The notes under the pieces: model-generated
What the model saw: the letters and a program-made list of their open reading frames with translations, nothing else
What the model was told of the DNA's origin: nothing
The model's database searches: none
In this document: positions 22,746 to 33,757 of the stretch, piece by piece
How the letters are laid out: each line of letters opens with the position of its first letter
Numbering within the stretch: position 1 is the first letter of the stretch
Source: Flammulina velutipes
Lineage: Eukaryota > Basidiomycota > Agaricomycetes > Agaricales > Physalacriaceae
Length of the DNA: 64,000 bases
NCBI GenBank assembly: GCA_011800155.1
Contig: CM022370.1
Span: forward strand, 744,001 to 808,000
Direction: 5' to 3'
Translations under genes and position numbers: made by a program

Positions 22746-23768
22746 ATGACGAGCGGCGAGGAGACTACAGCACATGGGAGGCACTCAAATACACCAGGAT
22801 CTCCGTGGAGGACGTCGTATTCGACCGTGTCGTGGGCATTCGCTACCAAGGGCAAGAAGGTAGCCAAGCTCGCACATGCATTCACGGAATCATCCAACAA
22901 TAATAACGAACACAATTATGACCACAACAACGACCAAAGCCTTCAGCTCATGCTGAATACGTCTCTTCCCGGTGTTCGAGGCACCCTGGCGGTCCTAAAG
23001 CAATACGAGCAGGATGTCGGCTTTCACCCCGCATGGGATGAGTCACCGCTGTTACTGTCGATGTCGACGTCGACGGATCATGCAGCGAGTAGGGATAAAT
23101 GGGAGGATATCATGGATGACTTGTTTAGCGGGATGCCTTCACTTTCTTCCTCAGTGTCTTCAGCACCGTCTTCAACACCCACGCTATCGCCTCGTGCAAC
23201 ACCTTCCCCAACTCCCTCGACACCTCCCCCTGCGACTCCCGCGCACACTCAGCAGCTTAATGCGTCTGCGCATTCCTTCATTCCTCGCTCGACGACCCCC
23301 ATGATTAAACTTCATAAAGACGACCAGGGATTCTACTCCGTCCAAGAGATCTCGTTCGAACCTTTCCACGACGATGACGATGATCCCTTTGTCGTCAAGC
23401 CCACACGAAAGGTCGTCGCTGATGAGGACGGCTGGATCGGCATGGACAAGGTCCAGAGGAAGAAGGATCTCTTCGAGGCCTTGACCAAACGGAGTCGTTC
23501 TGCACAGCCAGATAAGGATGGATGGATAGACGTCTCCCAACCGTGGCCCAAAGATCCAAAACCGCCCAGGCAGACACCGAGGAGGCACCGTCGCAAAGCA
23601 CCATCCGCTGGCCGTTCCGCTTCCAGACATTCGAACCTTCCTCCACCTCCACCTCCTCTCCCTCCGCCCATGTTCAATCCCTATGCCAAACCTTTCATGA
23701 TGCCTGCGGTCCCTTACATGTACTCCCAGCCGATGCCTCCGTATGCGTACGGCGTCCGGATGTGGTGA
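22746..23768 (+). CDS. Uncharacterised proline/serine-rich protein
   Basis: A single-exon frame of 340 residues from the first in-frame ATG. I do not recognise a named domain. Visible features are a short basic stretch TKGKKVAKLAHAF near residue 35, an Asn-rich run, and a Ser/Thr/Pro-rich disordered block in the middle. Two related motifs, DEDGWIGMDKVQRKKD and DKDGWIDVSQPWPKD, follow. The C-terminus is proline-rich (LPPPPPPLPPP) and then Met/Pro/Tyr-rich, and ends in GVRMW. The ordered TPGSPWRTSYSTVSWAF stretch near the start may be the conserved core. Low complexity suggests a scaffold or regulatory protein, but no function is claimed. Confidence 0.7.
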   Translation: MTSGEETTAHGRHSNTPGSPWRTSYSTVSWAFATKGKKVAKLAHAFTESSNNNNEHNYDHNNDQSLQLMLNTSLPGVRGTLAVLKQYEQDVGFHPAWDESPLLLSMSTSTDHAASRDKWEDIMDDLFSGMPSLSSSVSSAPSSTPTLSPRATPSPTPSTPPPATPAHTQQLNASAHSFIPRSTTPMIKLHKDDQGFYSVQEISFEPFHDDDDDPFVVKPTRKVVADEDGWIGMDKVQRKKDLFEALTKRSRSAQPDKDGWIDVSQPWPKDPKPPRQTPRRHRRKAPSAGRSASRHSNLPPPPPPLPPPMFNPYAKPFMMPAVPYMYSQPMPPYAYGVRMW

Positions 23769-25240
23769 AGGACATTGGACAGTACCCTCGCCACCCTATG
23801 CACAGGAGACTATCTTCCACCTCATCAAATCAGTACCGACTGACTATGCTTTCTTGTAGTTGCATACGCAAACTTTGCTCTCTGTACTTGTGTACCTGTG
23901 TAGTACCGCCCACCTCTTCGTATGTATGTTGTATGGATATTGAAATCAATAGCACTTCGTGTTGCTCAGATCGGATATCGTTTCGTAGGAAGTTGTAAGG
24001 CTTGTGGAGTCTGCGATCCGCTACTGTACATCAATAAGTAATAGCCTATATGTGGGCCTAAGGAGGCCCGCAGCTACGAGATCATCAGCCAACATAGTGC
24101 ATTCTTCAGTGTGTTGGCAGGATTGACTGCGACCGGGATTAGAGACAGATAGATCTACTAAATTGAACGGACCTTCATAAACATTGTGTGGCGCGAATAA
24201 CTATGAGCTGTATTGGACTAGACGAGGACCTGCAGAGATATGTGAGTATACTGGAATGAAGATACCACAGATATGAAAATTGAAATGTCAGGTCTGCAAT
24301 GCAGAAACGTTGATCTCCTTCCTCTCCGGCTTGGACGCGTAAACGCTCCAGATACCCAAGCATGTACGCACATCACCACACGTCCGAAGCATTGGCCTTG
24401 GCCTGGACGCTATTAGACATGCGTATGGTTCATGTATCATATTTTGACAGAAATAACCACATCTGTAGACCACCTGGGACAAAGTAGGACTGTTGCTTAG
24501 CCCAGGCTTAGCATGGAATGAATGAAGAGGATGGGTATCGGTTCGTTTACACGGTCGGAGGGTCGACCCTTTTACTAGAGCATCATTGGAAAACTGGAAA
24601 AGAACGAGGACGTACACAAATGTCGGTCAAATGGCGAGGCTCTTGGGGCCTGTGAGGATGTATTCAAGCGTCATGGGTACACTGGCATCGTCCAGGACGA
24701 CAAGTTTTTACGAAGACGAGGTTCCATCTTGTCGAAACTGATGGTGAGAGCAGAGAAGTTGAGAAACCCGGACCGACCCATCCGTTCTTGATAAACAACC
24801 GTCATGAACATTAAAACAACATGTAGCTCAAGGATGCGCCAATCTCCTGTATGTCTTGATTCAGAGCTCTAATAGCTTTGCTACGTCGTGTGGACATAAT
24901 GATGCTTCTACTGAGCCAATTGGTGGCGTAATACTGCGTTGACAACGGTCGAGGACTGCTCTAATTCACCGTCGTACGTGTAAAAAGGGAATAGAAGACT
25001 TCCCGCTGGACAGCTCCTGACATCCAAACTCGCTATCGTTGTGTTCGTGTTATGCCCTTCCCTTACTGGTCGCTTCTCGGGCTTTGCGAGGCCAATCGAA
25101 TTCAGTTGTTACCGCATCGACTCTTTCTATCCTTCCTTGGACCTTGACGACAACAGATTTGGTCTAGCAGTTCCCAGTTCCGAGCCTTTCTCGCTTTTGC
25201 AGGTCAACTATGGTTCACCGTCGATTCTTGCCTTCCTACC
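23769..25240. other. Intergenic region, no gene seen
   Basis: About 1.5 kb. Short frames on both strands carry no recognisable domain. It includes the 3' end of the preceding gene and the upstream region of the first MFS transporter. Confidence 0.5.
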
Positions 25241-27323
25241 ATGCTAATTCAACTCAGTCGCCTGAACAACACTGCACCGGCTGCTTCTCGAGCGTCGGAA
25301 GACGAGCAGAATGTTGCAGATGCTGGGTTCGAGCGTTCTACGATGTGCGTTCATTGTTCAGTTACGCTTTGGAACTGATGGGCAGCCCATTAGCCGACGC
25401 GTCGACCTTCGTCTGTTGCCTCTATGCAGTATCATCTATGCTCTCGCCTTGATTGATAGAACCAACCTAGGCATTGCAAGGGCTGCCGGCTTGGCTAGAG
25501 ACCTGGTCCGCCTGCCGTCCTTGTCAGTCCCTATCGTATGCATTGACCGTGATCTTTCTAGGAATTGGACGTAGGAGCGCGTTACAGCCTCGTGTCATGC
25601 CTGTACTTTATCCCGAACGTTCTCTTGTGAGCTTGATTATATTGTGTGCGTCACCTACTTATTTAGCCTTCAGTGAGCTGCCCTGCAATCTCTTCTTGCG
25701 CCGAGTTGGCGTCCGGCCTCTTCTTGTGTCGTGCATCATCGGATGGGGGGCCGTTCAACTCAGTATGGGCTTCGTACCCAACTGGAAAATTCTAGCATTC
25801 TGCAGGGTGCTGTTAGGCGCATTCGAGGTGAATAGGGAGACTTAGTTGTCGGTTAACATTTCCTCACCTCTCCTGTCATTTCGCTAGGCTGGCACATTTC
25901 CCGCTCTCGTATTCGTCATCACCACCTGGTCAGCGTTCCGATAATCGCACTCTTTTCCCAAACTGACGGACTTGGGACTAAAGGTACAAACGGCATGAAG
26001 TTCAGAAGAGGTCATTCCTCGTATTCTGCCAAGCTGTCTCACAACTCAATTATTTGGACGAATAGGCTCGCCTTGATGTACATGACCTCCCTCTTTGCCG
26101 GAGGGTTTAGCACCATCTTTGCGTATGCACTTAGCCTTCTTGCGGGGAAAGGCGGGCTAAATGGATGGTCTTGGATCTTCGTACGCCTTCCCTGACCGGA
26201 CAGAAATTAAGCACTCACCTTTCGTAGGTGATAGAGGGTGTTATCACTATCGTCTTCGGACTTGTCGCCTGGCATTACCTACCCGATTTCCCTGACCGAA
26301 ACCAATTTCTTACACCAGAGCAAACGGCACTTGTTCTTCGCCGTATCGAACACGATAGAGGTGATTCGCTTCCGGACACGCCTACGTGGACCAAGATTCT
26401 ATTATATCTCAGAGACTGGAAGCTATGGGTATATGGTAAGTCTTTTAAGTCTATTCTGGTGGTTGGTACCCTTTTTACGCACCCCAGGTCTCATGCTCAT
26501 GTGCTCAACTATTCCTGCGTACGCTATGGGGTGAGTTGGGCCGCTACTGTCCCTTTGGATCGAGATAACTAATCGATAACCAGCTTCTTCATTACGTCGA
26601 TTATCTCTAGCATGGGCTGGGATGTGGAACTGACTCTTGTACTAGTGCGTACTCTTTTGTGCCCACTTTTGTTTCACGATAAATTAACCCGGTTCTATTG
26701 GTAGTGTGCTCCGCCGTACATTTTCGCGGTATGGCTGCCCCAAGTAACCACTCGTGATGAACGCTGACTTGCCAAAAAGGCGATCAGCGTATTTTTGTTT
26801 GCATGGCTGTCAGATAGATATAGGGCGAGAGGAGCATTTTTGGTTGCGCAAACACTCATGACGCTACTCGGATTATCGTTAGTCTGTTTTGTCCGACCAC
26901 CGAGCTGGAGGTACGTAGGTAAGTACCCTCATTTCTCGTGGATTTTGTTTGTTATTGACGTTCGACAGGCTTGTTTCTTGCTATTGCTGGGTCGGCTGGC
27001 AACGTCCCTGGTATACTTGCATACGTGAGTGGATTCCCTTTGGAACTAAGTGTTAATTTAGCGGCCCATAGTCCTCCAACAACGTGCTTTCACACTCTAA
27101 ACGCGCTATAACGACAGCGATCACCGGTAGCTTTGGAGGCATCGGCGGAATTGTCGCGACGACGGTATTCCGACAAGAAGACGCCCCCCAATACTTACCA
27201 GGCATGATCACCACGATATGTAGTCAAGGACTGCTGCTAATACTGCTTTTGTGTACCACTGTACACTTTTTGGGAGAAAATAGAAGGGGTACAGGGTTAG
27301 ACGGGTTCAGGTATACTCTATAA
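25241..27323 (+). CDS. MFS transporter, anion:cation symporter (Dal5-like) family, copy A
   Basis: A 12-helix permease of the type that moves allantoate, nicotinate, pantothenate, tartrate and similar organic anions across the plasma membrane with protons. The substrate is not predictable here. Exons 25241..25344, 25394..25505, 25562..25626, 25674..25827, 25888..25928, 25984..26010, 26066..26180, 26228..26435, 26488..26530, 26584..26644, 26705..26728, 26780..26918, 26969..27024, 27072..27323; 466 residues. Family marks are ALIDRTNLGIARAAG (TM1 and loop), ELPCNLFLRRVG, FCRVLLGAFEAG, YKRHEVQKR, GWSWIFVIEG and PDFPDRNQFLTPEQ. Introns match copy B except for one extra (26531-26583) and one missing near the C-terminus. 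The N-terminal ATG is the least certain part. Confidence 0.85.
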
Positions 27324-28130
27324 ACACCCCATCTGTCGCATTTTATCTTCTAGGGGTTCTCATCAGCTGTCAATCTTAAAGATCTTGTTCCCCAAGTGCG
27401 CCGTGGTCCGTGGTTGTGTGGACGCCACTTTTCATGAATCGAGAAACTATAATAGTCCAGGAAGAACCTGTCTATGCGTCTTGTGGATGATGCTTGCATC
27501 TGTGCCTCTTCGCTCGCTTCGTATGGTAATGTTTCCAAGCGATAATGAATAGCCTAACACCCTTGCGGAATTTCTATGGGTCGAACTTGGTTGAGCATAT
27601 GCGATTGATGCTACGTCATCGACGGCGCGCATGCGTTTCTTGACTTGTCACTCTTCGTCTTCTACTCAGTCACCGATGCCCATCCATCTCCACTAAGGTT
27701 TGATACTCCCATACATGGGAGGAGCATCGCTGCTAAGCGGGTAACTCAGCCTTCATTCCCCGCCAGTTCAAACGTGTACTATGGAAGAAACCCGTTGATC
27801 AGCCTTCTCGCCATTGGAAGCGCCCTTTCTTGCCTAGCAAACTTGTGCTTTAGGCTAAGCTACTTTGCTTTGACGACCCATTGCCGGATGCCGTCGAGTC
27901 TCCAAACTCAAAACGATTAATGTTTATTGCGCCACGCAATATCAGAACGTCGGACGCCAATCGTGAATCACATGATTCATCCGTGCCCCTCGGCGAGGGT
28001 CAAAGAAGTTACTCTGGTACCCATCCACCCTCTCTCTTTTCAGGTCCTCCATAATGTATTGGGATCCGGGATATAAAAGCCTATCCGTCTGGTCTGGGGC
28101 CTTGACGCCGATCCACCGATATTCTTTGAG
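27324..28130. other. Spacer between the two MFS genes
   Basis: About 0.8 kb with no recognised gene. Contains the TATA box of copy B at its right end. Confidence 0.55.
28072..28078 (+). promoter_or_regulatory. TATA box of MFS copy B
   Basis: TATAAAA, 53 bases before the end of the leader at the ATG at 28131. The surrounding GGGATATAAAAGCC is a strong match to a core promoter. Confidence 0.5.
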
Positions 28131-30426
28131 ATGCAACACTCTACGCCGTCGTCGACCTCAAAGGACAGTCCGAATGCTCTCTACGACGACCTCGAAAAGC
28201 ATGTGGATCAAGGGCAAATATTTGATGCTACTGCTACGGAGCGCGAGCCAGCGCCAGCGCCTTCAACATTTGAGAAGAAGACGATGTACGTCCATCCTTT
28301 TTTTTTCTAGCTCTTCAGCACTGTCTCTCTCAGTCTGCATGTTCTGTATCACATCCCCTTCTGATCGTTCCTCGCTAACGACATGTTATCAGGCTATGGG
28401 TGGACTTACGGATCCTTCCTATCATGGCATTGTTGTACACAGTCGCACTCGTCGATCGACTGAATATCGGCGTCGCCCGCGCGGCGGGAATGGGGGATGC
28501 TTTGGTACGCATCATCCGTCTTCTATCGTACTCGTGGTTGTAGTATCCTGACCACAGGTGCATAGGGACTGGACGTGGGTGCACGATACAGCATCGCGAC
28601 ATGCATGTACTTCGTCCCATATATTCTCTTGTTGGTAATCGATTGTAGACTCCTCGCAGTTGACTGATTCTCCTCCAGTCAAGTCCCCACGAATCTGCTT
28701 CTTCGCAAAATTGGTGTTCGCAGTTTTATGACCTTCATTGTGACTGCCTGGGGCGCCGTTTCACTCGCTACAGGATACGTAAAGGACTGGAAAATGCTCA
28801 CGATGTGTCGCGTGTTTTTGGGCGCTATGGAGGTTGGTGTGACTATACACGATCTGTCAGACAAGAATGTTGACAGCTTCCACAGTCTGGTCTCTTTCCT
28901 GCCATGGTCTACATCATTCCAACCTGGTAAGTCAGCGTGTTACGTTCAATAACGCCATCACTCATGCTAGTCCTACTTTAGGTATCGCCGACATGAGACA
29001 CAAAAAAGGTAAAGTTCGTAGTCAACCTCGCCGAACCATGGTTAGTAACTCCAAGCTCCTAACAGAATGGCCGCTTTCTATATGCTCTCGCTTACGATGA
29101 GCGGCTTCAGCCCTATTCTGGCGTACTGCATTAGCCTGCTTGATGGAAAGCGAGGTATTGCGGGTTGGTCTTGGATTTTCGTAAGTAGCCTCATCCCTTT
29201 TCCCTCGCTGGAATCAATCACTGTTCGCAAATGTGGGAACTCGGCGGTGTTCCCTCTGTTTCATCATGGATCGTTGTACTGACATGATTTTCAGATCATC
29301 GAGGGTTCGCTCACCATGTTCCTCGGCATCATTACATTCTTCTTTGTCCCCGATTTCCCGGATCGCAACAAATTCCTCACAGCTGAGCAGACAGCACTTG
29401 TTCTTGAGAGGGTTGAGAGGGATCGCGGTGATTCACTCCCCGATCCGTTGACCAAGGAAAAGGTCTTGCACCATTTGACGGACTGGACCATCTGGACTTA
29501 TGGTGCGTCCCTACGAGGACACGAAGAGTTTTCTTAGAGCTGAAAGCTGGACACAGGCATCATGCTGGCGTGTTCTAGTGTACCCTCTTACATGCTAGCG
29601 TACTTCATCCCGATCATCCTGGGAGGCATGGGCTATGGTCGAAGTGCGTCGTTACTCTTGGTATGTCAATCTATGTATCTGGGCCATCCGAGCTAACCGA
29701 ATGTGTACTGAATAGAGTGCGCCACCGTACGGGCCTGCTGTAAGTTCCGTTCTTTTGGGATGTGTTACCGTGCTCATATCGCTCGTTCAACAGTTTGCAA
29801 CAGCACTCATCTTCGGATATTTCTCTGATCGACTTAAACACCGAAGTACCTTTATTATCGTCCAGGCCCTCATCTGCATAGTCGGCTGCTGCCTCACTGC
29901 CTTCCACTCCAGCAACCACATCCGATACTTTGGTAAGTAACCACCCTTACTGTCGATATACACGCTAACATGGGGGCGTAGGTACATTTTTAATCAACAT
30001 TGGTAGCGCAGGCGCCATTCCTGGAATTCTGGCTTATGTATGTGCACCTGGACCGGCGTCACCAATTGACGATCGTACTGAACACTTGTCAGGGAGCGAA
30101 CAACGTCGTGTCGCAAAGTAAACGATCCGTACAGAGTGCTCTGACCAGTGGATTTGCTGGTATCGGAGGCATTATCGCGTCAACAGTTTTCCGTCAACAA
30201 GATCACCCGAGATACGTTCCCGGTGCGTGTAGAGTCCCTCCGAGCTGCCCATGTAGATTGACGCCTTGCATTTGAAGGTCTGTGGGTAACGATTGGTACT
30301 CAGATTGTGTTGATCCTCGTTGTCCTCACTACTGTGGTTCACTTTTCGCGACTTAACCGTCTGTCGAGGGCCGGAAAACTACCAGGACCTATTCAAGGCC
30401 AGCCTGGATTCTACCATACACTCTGA
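28131..30426 (+). CDS. MFS transporter, anion:cation symporter (Dal5-like) family, copy B
   Basis: A paralogue of the gene just upstream, in the same orientation. Exons 28131..28285, 28393..28504, 28566..28630, 28679..28832, 28886..28926, 28982..29008, 29066..29180, 29295..29502, 29557..29660, 29716..29739, 29794..29932, 29982..30037, 30093..30222, 30278..30426; 492 residues. The cytosolic N-terminus is longer than in copy A (DDLEKHVDQG, then APAPSTFEKK). Conserved blocks are VALVDRLNIGVARAAG, QVPTNLLLRKIG, MCRVFLGAMESG, YRRHETQKR, GWSWIFIIEG, PDFPDRNKFLTAEQ and NNVVSQSKRSVQSA. Seven exons equal those of copy A in length to the base. The intron at 28631-28678 uses GTTGGT as donor, set by homology. 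Substrate unknown. Confidence 0.88.
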
Positions 30427-31582
30427 ATGCTATGTTATTTCATGGCAGAACCTTGGTGAGCTGGATGTAATACGTTCGTCAGGAGATGCGGCATTTAACG
30501 GGAATCAACGGATAGCAGAACTCACAAACAATCCGTTGCCTTCAAGTCTTCTCGTCGCCATGGTCTTCTCCCTTGCCTTGCAACAAAGCAATCAGAGCAG
30601 ATCTGGCACGCGAAGGACATCCGTTACCTTTTATGGAAAGTGTACAATGTGGCGTAGATCTACCCAATCTGACTAGAAAAAATGTACTAAGTAAATTATT
30701 TGGAACAGCAGCCGATCGGGCGGTAAAGGCCTGGTGGCGCCTGTTTTCATCTTAATAAAGTGCCATGTACCTCGATAACTTTGAAGTTCGAGAGATTTAC
30801 ACGCGTAACCCCGAGTGGCCCACATTTCGAGATGTGGAGATCAAAGCAGAGTAAAGACTTCACAGGGGATCGAATAGAACGCGGGCGTCATGTCAGGGAG
30901 ACAGAGGAGAGAGCGAAGGCTGTTGTTGAAAAGAATGTGGGGACCTTGGAGGCAATTACATGATACGTTGCTTGCTATGAAGGTTTAATTACTTTAGTAT
31001 GATACGTACAAGATGCGTTTTGTTCAACGTCTCATATCCGATATCGTATAATATTATGGAGTTGGCTATCTAGGTCAAGTGTATGAACTTGAGGAGTTCA
31101 TAAAATCACATGTCACATGTCACTACCACTTGCTCTCCCATATCTACCTCGATCGTCAACAACTTTGCGCACTAATTTAATTGGCCCTGCCTCCGAGTCT
31201 ACGAGCTCAGAATCCCGCGGATTCTGGACAAGGAAGACTGAGCGGGCTGAGGCAGTGCCTAGAGCGTAACAGTGGAAGCCCGACGAACCGACGCGACAAC
31301 ATACGCGCCTTGGAACCCAAATCCGGCAACGAAAAAGGGCGCAGAACCTACTCAACGGAGCGTTGTAATATCATTCCGCGGAGCCGGCACCTGGGTAGGC
31401 CCGGGTTGTAGCTCGGTCGCACGTCGGATGGATCAGATGGATGCAACTTAACCTTTCGTTGAAGGACCTCAGGCTCTTACCTTAGGTTTTCTTAGGTCAT
31501 GTTACATATAAAGCCTGTTCTCCTCCGGTTCTCCACCTACCTCGCCCCACTCTGTCCTTGACCTCTTACCACCACCACTACC
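30427..31582. other. Intergenic region with unassigned open frames
   Basis: Short plus-strand frames at about 30573-30755 (MESVQCGVDLPNLTRKN, then DRAVKAWWRLFSS) and 30765-30854 (FEVREIYTRNPEWPTFRDVE) read like coding sequence. I could not join them into a gene or assign a family; they may be relics. The rest holds the promoter of the bZIP gene. Confidence 0.4.
31507..31512 (+). promoter_or_regulatory. TATA box of the bZIP gene
   Basis: TATAAA within ACATATAAAGCC, 76 bases before the ATG at 31583. Confidence 0.45.
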
Positions 31583-32663
31583 ATGGATTCTATGGACTCG
31601 TCTTACTATCCTTCCCCGTCGACATCACCTTCACCGTCTTCGACACCGACATGTCTGCCCACTACACAACTCTTTGGTCTGCAGAACCATTCTCAAGATA
31701 CCTTTGACGACGACGACGACGACTATTCCGAAGAGTCATCTAGCAGGCCTGATGAATCTGTTGCGGGTAGGAGGTCAACGCGCGGGATCACCGGAGTAAG
31801 CGGAGGAGGTACAGCCTCTGGCAGACCTACCAAAAAGGCACGAACCACTCGGGACTTCGTGCCTCCCGACGTATCCGGTCTATCGAAACGCGAAGCCCGA
31901 CTCGTTAAAAACAGAGCGGCCGCATTTCTCTCCAGGCAAAGAAAGCGGGAAGAATTCGAGGCTATGGAAATGTGAGTAATGTTCATCTAGTTCGTGATAC
32001 CCTCCCGAGGATCTGACACACATCTTCTGTGTTAGCCGCGTTGGAGAGTTGGAAGCGGAGAACGCCAGACTCCGGACAAACGCCGCGTGCATGAAACAGT
32101 CCTCTCCACCTGTCGTAAATCCACCAACACCTCCGACTACCGCGTCTAATGAGGGCACCCCCGAGCCCCAAGATCAGATATCGGCCACGGCACGAACGGC
32201 GCTCATTGCATTCCTATGTGCCACACCTTCCTTGATCCACTCCAGCAAGTCAGATAAGCCCCGCCAAAACCACGCAGATGACCTAGAAGTTGAGTTTGAC
32301 GCCGTACCGTCCGCTTCAGGTGCAGGCTGGAGAGTGAGGATATACGAACCATCGCCGACAATGTCCTCGTTGCCTTCACCGTCATCCTCTTCATCTTCAT
32401 CTTCACATTCCCATTCCGGAGATGACGAAATCGCGCCACTCTACGATACCGAGCACGATCCGTTCCTTTCTATGGGAATGGGTATGGGTATGGATCCTCT
32501 TGACTCCTTCGGCTTTAGTCACCCATCATCGGCATCGCCCTCATCCTCCGTGGCATACACGCAGGCCAATATTGGAGAGAAGAGGCGGGTCAGGATATCT
32601 TTGAAGAATTCAGAGAGCTCAAACGGTGCAGAGGGTGGCGAATGGGAAGTCACATTGTGCTAA
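31583..32663 (+). CDS. bZIP transcription factor
   Basis: Exons 31583..31971 and 32036..32663 give 338 residues. The basic region reads KREARLVKNRAAAFLSRQRK (about 101-120), with the N-x2-A-A-x2-S-R DNA-contact pattern. A leucine zipper follows across the intron (EFEAMEIRVGELEAENARL), so the single intron sits between the basic region and the zipper. The basic region is closest in feel to ATF6/CREB3-like and Hac1-like factors. No transmembrane helix is seen, so the membrane-bound ATF6 arrangement is not supported. Flanks are Ser/Pro-rich with an acidic run near residue 40 and a MGMGMGMD tract near 290. The ordered C-terminal piece (KRRVRISLKN and GEWEVTLC) may be an effector region. Target genes are not predictable. 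Confidence 0.88.
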
Positions 32664-33757
32664 TTCTCTTCTTATTTTGGTGTGTGGCGTAACGTTATAT
32701 CTCCTCTATTCTACAGTATGTTCTTCATCCGATACGCTATCCGTACGGAGCACTACTCTCGGGATTTTACATGCTCCCGCCCTTTGTACTTGTACCACCT
32801 ATTTTTCGTTGGTTCGTCGATAAACCCGGCCGCTGTATTACGGCCGCGGCGAGAATAGAGGACTTGGTAGTAAGCCTCGATATCAGAGGCATTCGTTTAT
32901 ACCGCGATCTACCTCTCTCCTTCAGGCCCAAGCATTTCACTGGGCTGGTCATATGAACAAGTAATTCAATCGGTCTATTTAAATTCACGTTCCTCGGTAA
33001 GCTACTTGCGCTGGATTGACGGCTCGGTAGTTATCGCTTTCAGGACACGACTATGTTTAGAATGAATATCGGAGAATGATTATTATACCATGTTGGTCTA
33101 AGTACTTATGCAACGGAAATGCACATTTGGACGCGTCTCTCGATCGCGAGCGATATGATTGATTTCAAACCGAGCGTCGCGTACGGGGGGAATTGCATGT
33201 GAAATATTGTCGAAGGTAAAAAAAGGATTTACCATCCAAATCGTACTAGTGAGTTAGCCTACCTTTACTTACGGAGAAATGGGATTTACGGACAAAGAAT
33301 CAGATCGATGGAAAGATCACGCACACGACGCGACGCGACTGTCACGCTATAACGCGTCGTTTGTTCATGTCACAACCACTCAACTTTTGAATCCGCGGAA
33401 CTACCACCACCATCTTTCTCAACCAACACGCCTCTGTCTGACGCCTTTCCAGTTTTCTGCTCTACGTTTCTATTTTCTTAATTCGGAATAATCTAGACCG
33501 CAGGCAACAAGACATAACTAGACCATAAAGGTCGTACAGTTGCCATTCGACACACAGTCCCATAATAAGACCGGGACAGACGTTTTAACTTTCGTTTTAC
33601 GACTTCAAAGGATCCATCTAGGTGAGTGGCATCTTTCTGCCGAGCCTTCGTACATTGAGTCTACTAAATTAGGTTCTTACGCATTATTGTACGATCGTCT
33701 CTCTCATTCCATTGTGTTTCATCACCTCCATTTCTACTGGAGCCACCAACAGCAAAC
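32664..33757. other. Intergenic region, no gene seen
   Basis: About 1.1 kb between the bZIP stop and the next ATG; short frames only. Confidence 0.55.

Noticed and set aside
31113..31411. Open frames on both strands just before the bZIP gene
   Set aside because: They overlap each other on opposite strands, have no domain and lie in what should be promoter DNA.
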